Origin: Salegentibacter salinarum | GTDB lineage: Bacteria > Bacteroidota > Bacteroidia > Flavobacteriales > Flavobacteriaceae | Assembly: GCF_900168115.1 (NCBI RefSeq) | Contig: NZ_FUZC01000011.1 | Span: 91,613 to 155,612 of the forward strand | Direction of reading: 5' to 3' | DNA: 64,000 nt | Shown: positions 25,129-34,402 of the stretch, piece after piece | Numbering within the stretch: position 1 is the first letter of the stretch | Layout of the letters: the number at the start of each line of letters is the position of its first letter | Notes under the pieces: generated by a model | Told to the model about the DNA's origin: nothing | Databases searched by the model: none | The model's input: the letters and a program-made list of their open reading frames with translations, nothing else | Made by a program: the position numbers and the translations under genes

Positions 25129-28100
25129 TTATTCTTCTACCGCAGAATCTATTCTAAGCGAATTATTTCCCTGATTCAATTCAGGATTCAAACCTTCCTG
25201 AATAGCACTCTCCTGTGGATCTTGCGGGTCTATTTCTTCTTCTTCACCATAAAAATGACGGAACATTTCCAGGTGTTCATTGAATTCTTCGGCTTTTTCT
25301 TCGAGAATTTCTTCGTCCTGATGCACTACCAGTAAATCCACAAGCGCCCGGTAACGCTCAATATCTGATACAATTTCATTGAAATTTCGATATTGTCTGT
25401 CTATATCCCAGCTGCTGTAATATTCGAGGTTTTCTTGGTATTTCTTAGCAATTTTCTCCCAAAGCTCCCTCGCTCTTTCGGGTTCACCAACTTCATAATA
25501 ACCGCTTACATAAGGTTCTAATAGAGCATAATATTGAAAATGTTCTACCGGCATATTTTCCATTGCCAGATCCAGCACTTTCTTTGCACGTGTAGTATCT
25601 TGTTCGTTTAACAGGTTTTCTATCAACCTGGCAAGATTACTCCTATAAGTAATGGAATTTCGACGTGTTTCAGTATCGTGATAAATATCGTCTGATCCCA
25701 TATTACCCCAATCCCAGTTCATTACAATGTCGTACATCTTATCGGTATTGATACGTCCCATATCGTAAGGATTTCTTTGGTCTATTGGGGTTCTAATAGG
25801 AACAAGTTTATAAGCTACACCTTCAAGTTGCAGGTATTCTTTCATCCAAAGATAATCTTCGTCACTAAAGCTTCCGCCGGAAAAATAAATTGGCCTTTCC
25901 CAATTATTATTAGCAATAATATCCAGCATTAATAATGTATTCTTATAAATAGCTTGCGACTCTATATTAATAACAATTTCATCTACAATTTGATCGGCAA
26001 AACGTTCTTCTACGATACCGTTTTCTAAAACAGCTTGCTTATCTACCGGAACACTTATGTTTCGCGTAGGGAAGGTGTTTATTGTCTGGCCGCTTTGTAA
26101 TTCGGCTTTGGTTCTGGCGTCATCATTCTGAATATAATTCAACCACGTTTTAATAGGAATTGTATCGCGGGTCACTTCTTTGGCAAAAACCACGTCGTTC
26201 ACCCCGTTGTAATCTTCATTTTCAAATTGTGATGGTATGGGGTCACTCTCAAAAGCCTTACGCTTCATCTGGTCTATATACCAGTCGGTCGCAAAAAGAC
26301 TCGTATTTACCACTCTAACATCAGTACGGTAACGTTCAATTTGCTGTACATACCAGAGCGCAAAAGTATCGTTATCTCCAATGGTAAAAATAATACCATT
26401 TTCATCTACGGAATCCAGATACATTTTGGCCATGGTGAGGGTAGAATCCCGGCCGCTACGGTCGTGATCGTCCCAGTTTTCTGAAGCTAAAAGTACAGGA
26501 ACCGCTAAAATTGATGCGGCTATAACTATAGGTGCCGCGATTTTTGGTTTCAGGAATTTTTTAGCCCAATCAAAGAGGGCGTAGGCCCCAAATCCGATCC
26601 AGATTGCAAAAACGTAAAACGATCCCACTAAGGCATAGTCACGTTCTCGCGGTTCAAAAGGTCTTTCGTTTAGGTAAATTTTTAGTGCGATTCCCGTAAA
26701 AAGGAAAAACACCAGCAGGACCCAGAAATTATTTTTATCTCGTTTAAATTGAAAAACCAGACCAATTAACCCTAAAATTAACGGAAGAAAATAATAGGTA
26801 TTTCTGGCTTTGTTGTTTTTTACATCACTGGGGAGATTGTCTTGCGGGCCAACGTGCATCTCGTCTATAAAATCTATACCACTAATCCAGTTACCGTGCA
26901 TATCGGTGTATTTTCCCTGGATATCGTCTTGTCTTCCAACAAAATTCCACATAAAATATCGCCAGTACATATAGCCAATCTGGTACTCTAATAAGTACCC
27001 GATATTTGAAGCGAACGATGGTTTTTCAATATTCAAATATTCACCAAATTGCCTTAGAAAGTTATGATAATCGTTATTATCCAATTCTCCCTGGGCAAAG
27101 CGGTTTTGAAATTCGTTTACCGCGCTTACAAGTCTCTCTTCACCCTGGTATTCCGGTTTTATAGTAAAATCTAACGCACCGGTAAAATCCATATAATTTG
27201 CAGCATGCTGCGAACTCCACATCCTGGGCAGAACTGCTTTATGAGAGTCGTCCAGGTTTTGCTTTGCGTTTTTATAATCGTTTACAATAATATATTCCCC
27301 GGCTTCTTCGTCTTTTTCATACTTGGGTTTAGCATCGGTATAAGGATTGTCTTCATCTAAACCGGCATACATTTCAGAAAACTGCGGGCCGTAAAATAAA
27401 TGGGTTTCCCCGTATTGTTCACGGTTGTAATAGGCTAGTAGCTCTCGCGCATTATCAGGACTGTTTTCATTAATAACCGTAGGAGCATTAGATCTTATAG
27501 GAAGCATCACCCAGCTGGAAAATCCAATAAGGATAAAAAGTATACAAAGGAATAATGTATTAAGCTGAAAATAATTTTTCTTTCGTGTATAATTAATTCC
27601 GAAGTAAAAAGCAGCAACAATTACTAAAAGTGCGATAATGGTCCCTGTGTTAAACGGAAGTCCCAGGGAATTAGTGAAAAATAATTCTGAAGCAGCAAAG
27701 AAAGTAAGCGTGTAGGGCAGAAGAAGTTTAAAAATAAACATCAACACAGCTACCACTACAATATTGGCAATAATGAAGTTCTTTACAGTTACTTTTTTAT
27801 AATTTTTAAAGAAATATAGAAATCCGATGGCGGGAATGGTAAGCAGTCCCATAAAGTGAACTCCAAAAGATAAACCAACAACCAGGGAAATAAGAATTAA
27901 CCAGCGATTTCCGCGGGGTTTAAACATATCGCGTTCCCACAGTAAACCTAAATAAAACATAAGCGCCATTAGGCAGGCGGCCATTGCATAAACTTCTGCT
28001 TCTACTGCGCTGAACCAAAAACTATCAGTAAAAGTAAAGGCTAAAGAACCTACCAGGGCACTACCCAAAACAGCCATTTTATTGGCGGGTTTCAACTTTT

Positions 28101-28431
28101 CAACAGGGCCGGCCACTTTTAAAACCAGCAGACTTATAGACCAGAACATAAACAAAATAGCAAACGCACTTGCGGCTGCCGACATAAAATTTACCATAAG
28201 TGCTACCTGGGAATTATCTGGTGCAAATGTGGAAAAGAATGCACCCAGCATCTGATAGAAAGGCGCGCCCGGTGGGTGGCCTACTTCAAGATTTGCTGAG
28301 GTTGCAATGTATTCACCTGCATCCCAAAAACTTGCGGTGGGTTCTAAGGTGAGGGTATAAGTAGTGAGCGCAATTACAAATACAAGCCATCCTAGTATTT
28401 TATTCCACTTCCTGAAGCTAAAATCTGTCAT
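25129..28431 (-). CDS. DUF2723 (TMEM260-like) membrane glycosyltransferase family protein
   Basis: 1100 residues. The first ~280 residues and a block around 540-660 are hydrophobic, with about a dozen membrane segments. LEPTASFWDAGEYIATS near residue 28 and GHPPGAPFYQMLG near residue 51 are the DUF2723 landmarks and resemble the GT-C acidic-loop arrangement. The C-terminal third is soluble, helical and TPR-like. Relatives are described as protein O-mannosyltransferase-like enzymes (TMEM260). A role in glycosylating exported proteins, as known for Bacteroidota, is an inference. Confidence 0.85.
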   Translation of the reverse strand: MTDFSFRKWNKILGWLVFVIALTTYTLTLEPTASFWDAGEYIATSANLEVGHPPGAPFYQMLGAFFSTFAPDNSQVALMVNFMSAAASAFAILFMFWSISLLVLKVAGPVEKLKPANKMAVLGSALVGSLAFTFTDSFWFSAVEAEVYAMAACLMALMFYLGLLWERDMFKPRGNRWLILISLVVGLSFGVHFMGLLTIPAIGFLYFFKNYKKVTVKNFIIANIVVVAVLMFIFKLLLPYTLTFFAASELFFTNSLGLPFNTGTIIALLVIVAAFYFGINYTRKKNYFQLNTLFLCILFILIGFSSWVMLPIRSNAPTVINENSPDNARELLAYYNREQYGETHLFYGPQFSEMYAGLDEDNPYTDAKPKYEKDEEAGEYIIVNDYKNAKQNLDDSHKAVLPRMWSSQHAANYMDFTGALDFTIKPEYQGEERLVSAVNEFQNRFAQGELDNNDYHNFLRQFGEYLNIEKPSFASNIGYLLEYQIGYMYWRYFMWNFVGRQDDIQGKYTDMHGNWISGIDFIDEMHVGPQDNLPSDVKNNKARNTYYFLPLILGLIGLVFQFKRDKNNFWVLLVFFLFTGIALKIYLNERPFEPRERDYALVGSFYVFAIWIGFGAYALFDWAKKFLKPKIAAPIVIAASILAVPVLLASENWDDHDRSGRDSTLTMAKMYLDSVDENGIIFTIGDNDTFALWYVQQIERYRTDVRVVNTSLFATDWYIDQMKRKAFESDPIPSQFENEDYNGVNDVVFAKEVTRDTIPIKTWLNYIQNDDARTKAELQSGQTINTFPTRNISVPVDKQAVLENGIVEERFADQIVDEIVINIESQAIYKNTLLMLDIIANNNWERPIYFSGGSFSDEDYLWMKEYLQLEGVAYKLVPIRTPIDQRNPYDMGRINTDKMYDIVMNWDWGNMGSDDIYHDTETRRNSITYRSNLARLIENLLNEQDTTRAKKVLDLAMENMPVEHFQYYALLEPYVSGYYEVGEPERARELWEKIAKKYQENLEYYSSWDIDRQYRNFNEIVSDIERYRALVDLLVVHQDEEILEEKAEEFNEHLEMFRHFYGEEEEIDPQDPQESAIQEGLNPELNQGNNSLRIDSAVEE

Positions 28432-28711
28432 TATTGAGTAAAGTTGAGTAGTATGTGGCGAATTTAATAATAAAATTATGAATGCTCTATAATAGAAAAT
28501 TAAATGCTCTTAGGCTTACTTAGAAGCCAGGATGTATTTTTCCATTAAGCCAGCTGTAAGCTGTATTCTGAGCTAGCTTACTAACGGAAGTTAAAACGAA
28601 ATATTTTCTGAAACACCTGAAAATAAAGCTGTTTTAAGATTTTGATTTTTATGGATATTTCAGTTAAAATTGAAGTTGCAAAAAATAGGTTTCATTTTTT
28701 GCAGAAAAAGT
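28432..28711. other. Gene-free spacer upstream of DUF2723
   Basis: AT-rich spacer. It holds a small palindrome, CAGCTGTAAGCTG, near 28549-28561 and no open frame or RNA that I recognise. The tRNA-Gln promoter begins at its right end. Confidence 0.4.
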
Positions 28712-28741
28712 TTGCGCAATAGAAAGTTTGTTTTAAATTTG
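28712..28741 (+). promoter_or_regulatory. Promoter of tRNA-Gln
   Basis: TTG at 28712-28714 and TAAATTTG at 28734-28741 are 19 bp apart, a full match to the Bacteroidota pattern, 17 bases before the tRNA. Confidence 0.85.
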
Positions 28742-28758
28742 CATCCGCATTACAGCAA

Positions 28759-28831
28759 TGGCCTATGGTGTAACTGGCAACACGTCTGGTTTTGGTCCAG
28801 AAGAGTCTAGGTTCGAGCCCTAGTAGGCCAA
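28759..28831 (+). tRNA. tRNA-Gln (anticodon TTG)
   Basis: A complete cloverleaf. The acceptor stem TGGCCTA/TAGGCCA, the D arm GTGT/ACAC, the anticodon stem TCTGG/CCAGA with loop TTTTGGT (anticodon TTG) and the T arm CTAGG-TTCGAGC-CCTAG are all perfect. The discriminator is A; CCA is not encoded. Confidence 0.96.
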
Positions 28832-28840
28832 CAAAAATTA

Positions 28841-28874
28841 ACCGAATTCTCAAAAGAGTTCGGTTTTTTTGTTT
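28841..28874 (+). terminator. Terminator of tRNA-Gln
   Basis: A 10-bp stem (28841-28850 with 28855-28864, one G-U pair), loop CAAA and then seven T. Confidence 0.9.
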
Positions 28875-28934
28875 TTAGAGCAAAAAGTTTGTAATACGGT
28901 TATTGTTAGAATGCGCTAGCCACAATGATAATCC

Positions 28935-29693
28935 CTAAAAACTAAAGCCAATTCCAATTTGCAATTGCGAAGTGTATTCCCGGGTATTTAAAGGTGTTTT
29001 GCTGTCAAAATAATAATCGTAGATCGTAAAAACCTTAAACCAATCTGCCAGCGGAATGTCCAGCCTAAACTGTTCTAAAAGCCTGTAATCTTTAAGATTT
29101 TTGTAAAGTGGCTGGTAGTAAACCGTATTGGTAACCGAAAATTTTTTTGATTTAGATAAATAGGAAACAGAAAAATACGTGCTGTTTCTATGATTGTATT
29201 CTGTAGTCCCGGCCCTGTCGCTATATTCAACTTCATACATATAGCTATTGCCCAAATATCCGGTAAAATTCTTCCTGTCTACCCAGTTTAACCGTAAACC
29301 GGCACCCACAAGATTTCTTTGTTCAACCACTAAAAGTTGATTGTATTGGCCCTGTAAAAAAGATTCAAAGCTTAATTTTGAGCTCAGTTTGTAATTAAAA
29401 CGTGTGTGCAAAAACCATGAGTTTTGCAAATTACCTGCATCAGAATCTATTAAGCGATAATTTCCCAAAAAGAGATAGGTTCGCTTTAAATTCTTTGATT
29501 TTAACTGTGTGGTTAACGTCCCGTTTATCTGGTTCACCGAAACTCCGTCGTTATTGGAGTGATTAAAGGCAAAATCGGCATTTAATACAAACCTGGTAGA
29601 ATCTATTTGAAGGCGTTTGGTTTCAATATTTACCAATTGTGCCTGCCCCAATAAGGGAAGAAGTAGAAATAATAAAAAGAATCTCCAGCTCAT
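28935..29693 (-). CDS. DUF481 outer-membrane beta-barrel protein
   Basis: 252 residues with a clear signal peptide (FFLLFLLLPLLGQAQ, cut near residue 18). After that come alternating polar/aromatic beta strands and a C-terminal Phe (QIGIGFSF), the usual end of an outer-membrane barrel. The pattern fits the DUF481 (YdiY-like) family. Function is unknown. A good promoter with TATCTTTG lies upstream. Confidence 0.82.
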   Translation of the reverse strand: MSWRFFLLFLLLPLLGQAQLVNIETKRLQIDSTRFVLNADFAFNHSNNDGVSVNQINGTLTTQLKSKNLKRTYLFLGNYRLIDSDAGNLQNSWFLHTRFNYKLSSKLSFESFLQGQYNQLLVVEQRNLVGAGLRLNWVDRKNFTGYLGNSYMYEVEYSDRAGTTEYNHRNSTYFSVSYLSKSKKFSVTNTVYYQPLYKNLKDYRLLEQFRLDIPLADWFKVFTIYDYYFDSKTPLNTREYTSQLQIGIGFSF

Positions 29694-29711
29694 TTAAATT
29701 TTTTGACAAAA

Positions 29712-29743
29712 CAAAGATAAAAAGTAATGCAAGTCTTCTACAA
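29712..29743 (-). promoter_or_regulatory. Promoter of the DUF481 gene
   Basis: On the minus strand TATCTTTG (29719-29712) and TTG (29743-29741) are 21 bp apart. Confidence 0.6.
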
Positions 29744-29849
29744 AAACCAAATTTCTTCTTTTTAATAATCTGAAATTAAAACTCTGTTTGCTTAGTAATT
29801 CATTAAACACTTTGTAATTTAGTTTCCGTAAATACCTAACCTATAAATT

Positions 29850-31082
29850 GTGGCTTTAGAATTTTTTAGAGAAAACGAACAAATATTCAATACATTATTC
29901 GAAGCAGCGTCAGAAGGCGTTATCGTTGTAGATAGCCAGCAAACAATAGTAACGGCCAATCAAGCTGCCCTACTTATGTTTGGTTACGAAAAGGACGAAC
30001 TTTTAGGTGAACATCTCAATATTTTAATCCCTTTACGCTACAAATCCAATCACCATCAGCATTTCGACAAGTTTATGAAAGATAGTGAGAAAAGACAAAT
30101 GGGTCATGGCCGAGATTTGTTCGGGGTAAAAAAGAATGGAACACAATTTCCGGTAGAAGCGGGATTAAATCCGTTTAAAGTAGATGGGGAGCGTTTTGTA
30201 ATGTCTCTAATTGTAGATATAACCATTAGAAAAGAAAACCAGCAGCGCATTAGAGAACTTAATGCCGAACTGGAAGACAAAATTAAAATACGAACCCGCG
30301 AACTTAGACATACGGTAGATAACCTTGAAAAGGAAATTACAAAGCGAAAAGAAGCCGAAAAACGTATTAAACTCGCACTAAAACAGGAAAAAGAGCTCAA
30401 CGAGTTAAAAACCAAATTTCTTTCCCTGGTTAGTCATGAATTTAAGACTCCCCTAAGCGGAATCCTGACTTCGGCGACTTTAGCCGAAAAATATACTCAA
30501 ACCGAACAGCAGGAAAAAAGAACAAAACACCTTGCCACCATAAAAAATAAGGTGCATTATTTGAATAATATTTTAAATGATTTTCTTTCGTTAGAACGCC
30601 TGGAATCGGGGAACGTGAATTACAAATACACCGCTTTTAGCCTTAATAAACTGGTAAACGAAGTAATTTATAATGCCAATGTGACTTTAAAATATGGGCA
30701 GGAGATAGAATATGATAGCGAGATGGAAGATATTACCCTGTATCAGGATGAAAAAATCCTGGAACTTATTCTTTCAAATTTAATTGGTAATTCCATTAAA
30801 TACTCTCCGGAAAATTCTACAATCTATTTCAGAATATTTCCTGCTGAAGGAAAAATTATCTTTGAAGTTGAAGATGAAGGAATGGGAATTCCGCAGAAAG
30901 ATCAAAAACATATTTTTGAACGTTATTTTAGGGCAGAAAATGCTTTACTAAACCAGGGAACCGGCATAGGACTTAATATTGTTAAAGTTCATCTTGAAAA
31001 TATGGGAGGCAATATTAAATTTGAAAGCGTAGAAAATAAAGGTACTAAATTTACCGTAATATTACCTAATCAAAATAGATAA
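29850..31082 (+). CDS. PAS-domain sensor histidine kinase, cytoplasmic
   Basis: 410 residues with no membrane segments. A PAS domain covers about residues 10-128 (EGVIVVDSQQTIVTANQAA, then DITIRKENQQR), as in O2/redox/small-ligand sensors. A charged coiled coil follows (about 130-190), then the HisKA domain with phospho-acceptor His196 in LSLVSHEFKTPLSG and a HATPase domain (NLIGNSIKYS, DEGMGIPQ, GTGIGLNIV). The start is GTG at 29850. A response regulator follows 40 bp later, with a 7-bp hairpin between, so the two form one system. Confidence 0.92.
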   Translation: MALEFFRENEQIFNTLFEAASEGVIVVDSQQTIVTANQAALLMFGYEKDELLGEHLNILIPLRYKSNHHQHFDKFMKDSEKRQMGHGRDLFGVKKNGTQFPVEAGLNPFKVDGERFVMSLIVDITIRKENQQRIRELNAELEDKIKIRTRELRHTVDNLEKEITKRKEAEKRIKLALKQEKELNELKTKFLSLVSHEFKTPLSGILTSATLAEKYTQTEQQEKRTKHLATIKNKVHYLNNILNDFLSLERLESGNVNYKYTAFSLNKLVNEVIYNANVTLKYGQEIEYDSEMEDITLYQDEKILELILSNLIGNSIKYSPENSTIYFRIFPAEGKIIFEVEDEGMGIPQKDQKHIFERYFRAENALLNQGTGIGLNIVKVHLENMGGNIKFESVENKGTKFTVILPNQNR

Positions 31083-31122
31083 CCGCTTATGTTACTTGAG
31101 CGGACATTGAAAATAGTTTAAG

Positions 31123-32157
31123 ATGAAAAAAATACTTTTAATTGAAGACGATGTAACCGTTAGGGAGAATACCGCAGAATTGCTGGAGCTCTCAAATTAT
31201 GAAGTAGTAACCGCACCCGATGGAAAAAAGGGTGTAGATAAAGCAAAAAAAGAAATTCCAGATATAATTGTGTGCGACATCATGATGCCGGAACTTGATG
31301 GCTACGATGTGCTTACGCGGCTTTCAGAAGATTCACAAACAAAAGGGATTCCTTTTATTTTCCTTTCAGCTAAAACCGAGCATAAAGATGTAAGAAGGGG
31401 AATGGATCTTGGTGCAGACGATTATCTAACCAAACCTTTTGAGGAAGAAGACCTTTTAAGTGCCATAGAAAGCAGGCTGGCAAAAGTAGAGATTTTACAA
31501 GCCCAGAAAAAAGATAATAATGATGGGGAAACCATTCAGAATCTTTCCGCTTTTCGCGAAATGATGAGAAACCGGGAACAAATCAGTTTCAAGGCGGGTG
31601 AAAATATTTATGAAGAAGGAAAATCTTCCCTGCATTTTTATATGGTAGAGCGCGGGGTTGTTAAAGCACATAAATACGACAGCCGCGGTAAAGAAATGAT
31701 TACCGAATTATATAAAGAAAGTGATTTCTTCGGAAATTTAAGCTTTAATAAGAATTCAGCTTATGGCGAATATGCTACGGCTTTAGAAGACAGTGTACTT
31801 TACGTAGTTTCTAAAGACGAATTAAGAGAGATTCTTAAAAGTAACAGCAATATTAGTATGGAATTGCTGCAGGAAATGGGCGACCATCTTATGGGCGTAA
31901 AAGAGCAACTAATGGAAATTGCCTATGCTTCAGTAAGAAGAAAAACTGCCAGAACAATTTTACTCTTTGCCCATAAAATAAAAAAAAACCCACTGCACAG
32001 TATTAGAATTTCCCGAGCAGACCTTGCCGGCGTTGCGGGTATAGCTTCAGAAACACTAATAAGAACACTTTCCGATTTTAAAAAAGAAGGACTTATAGAA
32101 ATTGAAGGCAGAAATGTGAAACTTCTAAATGCAGAAAAGTTAGAGTCAATTAGTTAA
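31123..32157 (+). CDS. Response regulator with Crp/Fnr-type output (REC-cNMP-HTH)
   Basis: 344 residues. A receiver domain (1 to about 120) carries the acidic pocket EDD (8-10), the phospho-acceptor Asp52 in CDIMMPELDG and the conserved FLSAK and KPF. A cyclic-nucleotide-binding-like beta barrel (about 150-260; ISFKAGENIYEEGK, FFGNLSF) follows. A Crp-type winged helix (about 285-340; SRADLAGVAGIASETLIRTL) ends the protein. There is no visible Fe-S Cys cluster, so this is not a classical Fnr. It is a phosphorylation-driven Crp-family regulator, cotranscribed with the PAS kinase. Nearby TGA-N6-TCA sites are likely targets. Confidence 0.93.
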   Translation: MKKILLIEDDVTVRENTAELLELSNYEVVTAPDGKKGVDKAKKEIPDIIVCDIMMPELDGYDVLTRLSEDSQTKGIPFIFLSAKTEHKDVRRGMDLGADDYLTKPFEEEDLLSAIESRLAKVEILQAQKKDNNDGETIQNLSAFREMMRNREQISFKAGENIYEEGKSSLHFYMVERGVVKAHKYDSRGKEMITELYKESDFFGNLSFNKNSAYGEYATALEDSVLYVVSKDELREILKSNSNISMELLQEMGDHLMGVKEQLMEIAYASVRRKTARTILLFAHKIKKNPLHSIRISRADLAGVAGIASETLIRTLSDFKKEGLIEIEGRNVKLLNAEKLESIS

Positions 32158-32168
32158 TTTTTACAGAA

Positions 32169-32212
32169 CTGACGGGAATCATATTTAGGATTGATCTTTC
32201 ACGCTATTTTTG
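32169..32212 (+). promoter_or_regulatory. Crp/Fnr-type site and -7 box upstream of the usp gene
   Basis: CTGACGGGAATCAT at 32169-32182 has the TGA-N6-TCA core, centred at 32175.5. TATTTTTG (32205-32212) is a perfect -7 box and no TTG -33 box is present. This looks like a promoter dependent on an activator bound near -41.5. Confidence 0.7.
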
Positions 32213-32241
32213 GCCAAAATTAGTGCTGAAAGGTCAAGCCT

Positions 32242-32988
32242 ATGAATATTTTAATACTTACAGATTTTTCTCCCCAGGCTTATAATGCTGCACGCTATGC
32301 CCTGAATTCAAATTCGGGTGCATCTAAATTTTATGTGCTTCATGCCTCTTCTACCGGCGAAGCTTCAACAATAGATGAAGCGCTTGTAGATTTTGTTGAT
32401 AGGCTTAAAAAAGAGCCGGCTGCAAATGGACATTCTTTTTCTACCCTTCCTTTTGCGGATAATCTTATAAATGCAACCCGGAAAGCGGTAACCGAAAAAA
32501 GGATAGATCTACTCGTATTGGGCGCCTCTGGCAAAAATACTTCTAATTTCCAGGGCTTAGGCGGGAATACATGTAATGTGGTAAAAAAGGTAAAATGCCC
32601 GGTGCTGGTGGTGCCTAATTGTGAATTTAAACAATGGGAAAGACTTTATCTTGCTTTAGATTTACGGTTCCCGGTTCATACTGAAGCTTTACAATTATTG
32701 CATAAACTACCCATGGCCAGGGATGTGAGTATAGATGTATGGGAATTTAATTTGAATAATTCTGAAGCACAAATTGATGATTTTAAGCTTCCCAATTATA
32801 AACTGACCCGAAAAACGCTAAAAGAAGAATCAGATTTTTTTGGGAAGTTTTTGCCGGAGGCAAATATAAAAGCCAATGTTATCGTGTTTTTTGCGCGCCA
32901 ACTTCATATTACAGAAAAGCTTTTAAACCGGCTTTCTGCTACCGAAACCCGGAAACAAAACCTCCCGGTACTTATTCTTCACGGTTAG
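32242..32988 (+). CDS. Universal stress protein (UspA family)
   Basis: 248 residues. The N-terminal half is a Usp domain: ILTDFSPQAYNAARYAL at the start, then LVLGASGKN and a GxGG-like loop FQGLGGNTCNVVKKVKCPVLVVP, the position used for ATP binding in this family. The C-terminal half looks like a second, degenerate Usp domain. The gene follows the PAS kinase/Crp-type regulator pair and its promoter carries the first TGA-N6-TCA site. The stress that induces it cannot be read. Confidence 0.9.
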   Translation: MNILILTDFSPQAYNAARYALNSNSGASKFYVLHASSTGEASTIDEALVDFVDRLKKEPAANGHSFSTLPFADNLINATRKAVTEKRIDLLVLGASGKNTSNFQGLGGNTCNVVKKVKCPVLVVPNCEFKQWERLYLALDLRFPVHTEALQLLHKLPMARDVSIDVWEFNLNNSEAQIDDFKLPNYKLTRKTLKEESDFFGKFLPEANIKANVIVFFARQLHITEKLLNRLSATETRKQNLPVLILHG

Positions 32989-33281
32989 ATTTCTAAAATT
33001 TGGTTAAAGTTTGCTGTTAGGCTATTAAAGTTAGTCCCTTAGCCCCTGGCATTTTGCTAAATATAGCAGAAAACCTTATGTTTATACTTCAATTTAAAGA
33101 GGATATCTGAGAGATTTTATTTGGGCCAAACTGAACTTGTTTCAGACTTTATTGCGAATTAACATCGGGATTCTATCATAACAACTTAAATTTTGAATAT
33201 CACAACGATTTCGGCCAGAATGACGATTTCAATTTTTTCAGATGTTTATAAAGAAAATAATAAATTTTTTAAATAGAAATT
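32989..33281. other. Spacer before carbonic anhydrase with decayed palindromic repeat
   Basis: About 290 bp. Bases about 33122-33228 (GGCCAAACTGAACTTGTTTC to GGCCAGAATGACG) look like a mutated family A repeat. No TAnnTTTG promoter or TGA-N6-TCA site was found. Confidence 0.4.
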
Positions 33282-33848
33282 ATGACTAAAGACGAAGTAT
33301 TAAATAGACTTAAAGAAGGTAACGAACGTTTTACTACCGATAAAAAAGAGGGAAAACTACAGGATAAATCGCGCAGGGAAGAATTAACCAAAGGCCAGGA
33401 ACCTTACGCTATTGTATTAAGCTGTGCCGATAGCCGTGTAGTTCCAGAACTTGCTTTTGATACCGGCCTGGGTGAATTATTTACCGTGCGTGTAGCCGGA
33501 AATATAGCTAATAGTTCTTCTATTGCCAGTATGGAATATGCGGTTGCGAATCTTGGAACTGAAATTATTATAGTAATGGGTCACGAAAGTTGTGGCGCAG
33601 TTACTGCTGCTATGAGCGGTGGAGATAATGGTTATAACCTGAACCACCTTGTTTCTCATATTGCACCGGCAATAGCTGCTTCAGGCAAAGATGCCCCGGT
33701 TAATGATGTAGTGAAGAAAAATGCCCAGCTAACCTCTGAAGAGCTTAAAACACGTTCTACCATCATTAAAGATGCTGCAGATAGCGGAAAAGTGAAAATC
33801 GTACCGGCTTATTATAATTTAGACTCCGGGAAAGTAGATTTTCTATAA
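33282..33848 (+). CDS. Beta-class carbonic anhydrase
   Basis: 188 residues. Zinc ligands and the gate are visible as Cys48-x-Asp50-x-Arg52 in SCADSR and His101-x2-Cys104 in GHESCG. It interconverts CO2 and bicarbonate, probably in the cytoplasm because no signal peptide is present. The sequence of the family's middle (FTVRVAGNI, SMEYAVANLG) is intact. It stands as a single gene between the stress-protein gene and the globin operon. Confidence 0.95.
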   Translation: MTKDEVLNRLKEGNERFTTDKKEGKLQDKSRREELTKGQEPYAIVLSCADSRVVPELAFDTGLGELFTVRVAGNIANSSSIASMEYAVANLGTEIIIVMGHESCGAVTAAMSGGDNGYNLNHLVSHIAPAIAASGKDAPVNDVVKKNAQLTSEELKTRSTIIKDAADSGKVKIVPAYYNLDSGKVDFL

Positions 33849-33876
33849 TATAGCCGACAAGTAAAATTTTAAATAG

Positions 33877-34000
33877 GCTGTCTAAAAAGGTCTAATTTCG
33901 TCAAGTTGAACTGGTTTCAGCTTCTAAGATGTTTTGATTCAAACGGTTTAGATTCTGAAATAAATTCAGAATGACGTTTAAAACCTTTTTAGATAGCTTT
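33877..34000. repeat. Composite palindromic repeat, family A
   Basis: Nested inverted repeats. The outer arms GCTGTCTAAAAAGG and CCTTTTTAGATAGC enclose CGTCAAGTTGAACTGGTTTC AGCTTCT and GATTCTGAAATAAATTCAGA ATGACG. It sits between the converging carbonic anhydrase and globin genes. Confidence 0.75.
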
Positions 34001-34009
34001 TTGTATAAT

Positions 34010-34393
34010 CTATTTTCTAGCCTGAAACATCTTTAAATATAAATGTGAAGACATCTTTCGGGCGTTATTTTTTGCCCGGTTGGCGAGTTCACCTTCATAT
34101 AATTCCTCTATAGTTTCAAACCATAATTTTAGCCAGATCCCAAAATGATAATTGGAAATCTCCTGGTTATTTTCCTGGTCTACTTTTACGTGAACCTTTT
34201 GGGGATTGCCTTTGTAGGTTGCTTTAAAAAAGAGGTTGCTTTCCCAGAAATCGGTTAACTTCTCAAAATGCGTATCCCAGTCTTCAATTACCTCATTGAA
34301 AAAATGACCAATTTCAGGATTTTGCCTTACTTTTTTATAAAATCCGGAAACCAGTAGAAAAACATCTTCCCGGGTTTTAATATCATTCTTCAT
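34010..34393 (-). CDS. Group III truncated hemoglobin
   Basis: 127 residues in the 2-over-2 globin fold. The proximal heme ligand is probably His83 in NYHFGIWLKLW, the motif typical of group III (Ctb-like) globins. The N-terminal helix has FYKKVRQNPEIGHFF. Group III globins bind O2 tightly and are linked to microaerobic O2 or NO handling. It lies 9 bp after a small membrane-protein gene and should be cotranscribed with it from a promoter carrying a Crp/Fnr-type palindrome. Confidence 0.9.
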   Translation of the reverse strand: MKNDIKTREDVFLLVSGFYKKVRQNPEIGHFFNEVIEDWDTHFEKLTDFWESNLFFKATYKGNPQKVHVKVDQENNQEISNYHFGIWLKLWFETIEELYEGELANRAKNNARKMSSHLYLKMFQARK

Positions 34394-34402
34394 AAAGTGG
34401 TT

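Noticed and set aside
31083..31103. Hairpin between the PAS kinase and regulator genes as a terminator
   Set aside because: The 7-bp stem has no T-run after it, and the 40-bp gap fits a joint operon.
33220..33240. TGACGATTTCA as a Crp/Fnr site upstream of carbonic anhydrase
   Set aside because: The half-sites are 5 bases apart rather than 6 and it lies in a decayed repeat, with no -7 box at the right distance.
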